Assembly: GCA_030591195.1 (NCBI GenBank)
Contig: JAUVBO010000220.1
Location: forward strand, 1-5,907
Reading direction: 5' to 3'
Source: Pseudomonadota bacterium
GTDB taxonomy: Bacteria > Myxococcota > Polyangia > GCA-2747355 > JACKDQ01
Length of the DNA: 5,907 nucleotides
Both the position numbers and the translations under genes were made by a program. The number at the start of each line of letters is the position of its first letter. The first letter of the stretch is position 1. A model generated the notes under the pieces. It was not told where the DNA came from, searched no databases, and saw only the letters and a list, made by a program, of their open reading frames with translations. Positions 5,275 through 5,907 of this stretch are shown here, one piece after another.

Positions 5275-5907
5275 CTAGCTTCCCGGCTCACCATCCTTCT
5301 TGAGCTTGCGCCAGAGGCTCTTGCGCGAGATGCCGAGCAGCTTGGCGGCCCGTGCGCGGCGTCCGTCCACCTCGTGCATTACCCGCTCGATGTACAGTCG
5401 TTCGAAGTGCTTCACGGCATCGGCCAGGCTCACCTCGTGGGCGACCTCATTGAGCAGGCTCGCTGCACCATTGGCGAAGGCACTTGGAAGATGCGGCGTG
5501 TCGATCGTCGAGCCCTTCGCCAGCGCCACGCCGTGCTCGAGCGCATGCAGCAACTCACGAACATTGCCCGGGTAGTCGTGGGTGAAGAGGGCGGCCATCG
5601 CGGCAGGCGAAAGGGAGGAGACCGCTGATTGCCGCCTCGCGGCGACCTGCTGCAGCAGATGACTGACGAGTAGCGGAATGTCGCTTCGCCGCTCGCGCAG
5701 GGGCGGTACCTGGAGCTCGATCACGTTCAGCCGGTAATACAGATCCCGGCGAAACCGGCCCGCTTCGACCTCGGCCTTGAGGTCGCGGTTGGTCGCCGAA
5801 ACGAGCCAGACATCCGCCTGCACCGAGCGATTGCTGCCGACGGGCTCGTAAGCCCCGGTGTCGACGAAACGAAGCACCTTGGCTTGGTGGTCCGGCGACA
5901 GCTCTCC
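5275..5907 (-). CDS. Sigma-54-dependent NtrC-family regulator, C-terminal part (5' end outside window)
   Basis: The reading frame is open to the window edge, so only the last 210 residues are seen. They begin inside the AAA+ domain with GELSPDHQAKVLRF, just after where the Walker B motif should be. Sensor I is VSATNRDL (36-43). FRRDLYYRLNVIELQVPPLR (52-71) is the conserved arginine-containing segment, and YPGNVREL (112-119) is sensor II. A FIS-type DNA-binding helix-turn-helix covers about 183-204 (RARAAKLLGISRKSLWRKL). Such proteins bind upstream enhancer sites and use ATP to open sigma-54 promoters. Walker A, GAFTGA and any receiver domain lie outside the window. Its likely partner is the kinase 540 bases further along the same strand. 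A GTG at 5877 lies inside the conserved domain and is not the true start. The gene converges with the cytochrome gene, with 43 bases between stop codons. Confidence 0.95.
   Translation of the reverse strand, partial: GELSPDHQAKVLRFVDTGAYEPVGSNRSVQADVWLVSATNRDLKAEVEAGRFRRDLYYRLNVIELQVPPLRERRSDIPLLVSHLLQQVAARRQSAVSSLSPAAMAALFTHDYPGNVRELLHALEHGVALAKGSTIDTPHLPSAFANGAASLLNEVAHEVSLADAVKHFERLYIERVMHEVDGRRARAAKLLGISRKSLWRKLKKDGEPGS

Noticed and set aside
3615..5294. Long minus-strand open frame of 559 codons
   Set aside because: It lies across the kinase in another frame and antisense to the cytochrome, both of which have complete family motifs. Its translation is Arg/Pro/Ala-rich with no recognisable domain, as expected for a shadow in GC-rich DNA.

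Overview
The window is GC-rich and densely coded. It looks like a chromosomal piece from a bacterium of the former Deltaproteobacteria, most plausibly Myxococcota or a close relative. This is an inference from three things: a lipoprotein whose linker is rich in Gly, Ser, Pro, Asp and Ala, typical of that group; an NtrC-type two-component pair; and, together, a sulfate-reducer-style DsrC and a tetraheme cytochrome c3-like protein. No rRNA, tRNA, CRISPR array or mobile element is visible.

Layout. Positions 1-227 hold no supportable gene. Two genes follow on the minus strand: a beta-propeller-like lipoprotein (1096-1959) and, downstream of it, a short-chain dehydrogenase/reductase (228-1028). 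A 274-base divergent intergenic region (1960-2233) carries a plausible sigma-70 promoter for the lipoprotein and a plausible -24/-12 (sigma-54) promoter for a plus-strand pair: dsrC (2234-2551) and a DUF4920-like lipoprotein (2599-3240). A membrane sensor histidine kinase then runs on the minus strand (3320-4735). A lysine-rich tetraheme cytochrome is on the plus strand (4839-5231). The C-terminal part of a sigma-54-dependent NtrC-family regulator is on the minus strand (5275 to the window edge, 5' end missing).

How the parts may work together (inference). The kinase and the regulator are the two halves of a typical NtrC-type signalling pair, with the cytochrome gene lying between them in the opposite orientation. 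A -24/-12-like element lies 86 bases upstream of the cytochrome start, and a second, weaker one lies 53 bases upstream of dsrC. A working model is that the kinase senses an extracytoplasmic redox or sulfur signal and the regulator uses sigma-54 to switch on a periplasmic electron carrier (cytochrome), a cytoplasmic sulfur-trisulfide carrier (DsrC) and the DUF4920 lipoprotein. No dsrAB, dsrMKJOP or other sulfite-reduction gene is in the window, so actual sulfur metabolism is not shown.

Other items worth attention are a 23-base perfect inverted repeat flanking the 3' end of the beta-propeller lipoprotein gene, a GNRA-capped hairpin touching the dsrC ribosome binding site, and loss of a conserved cysteine in the DUF4920-like protein.
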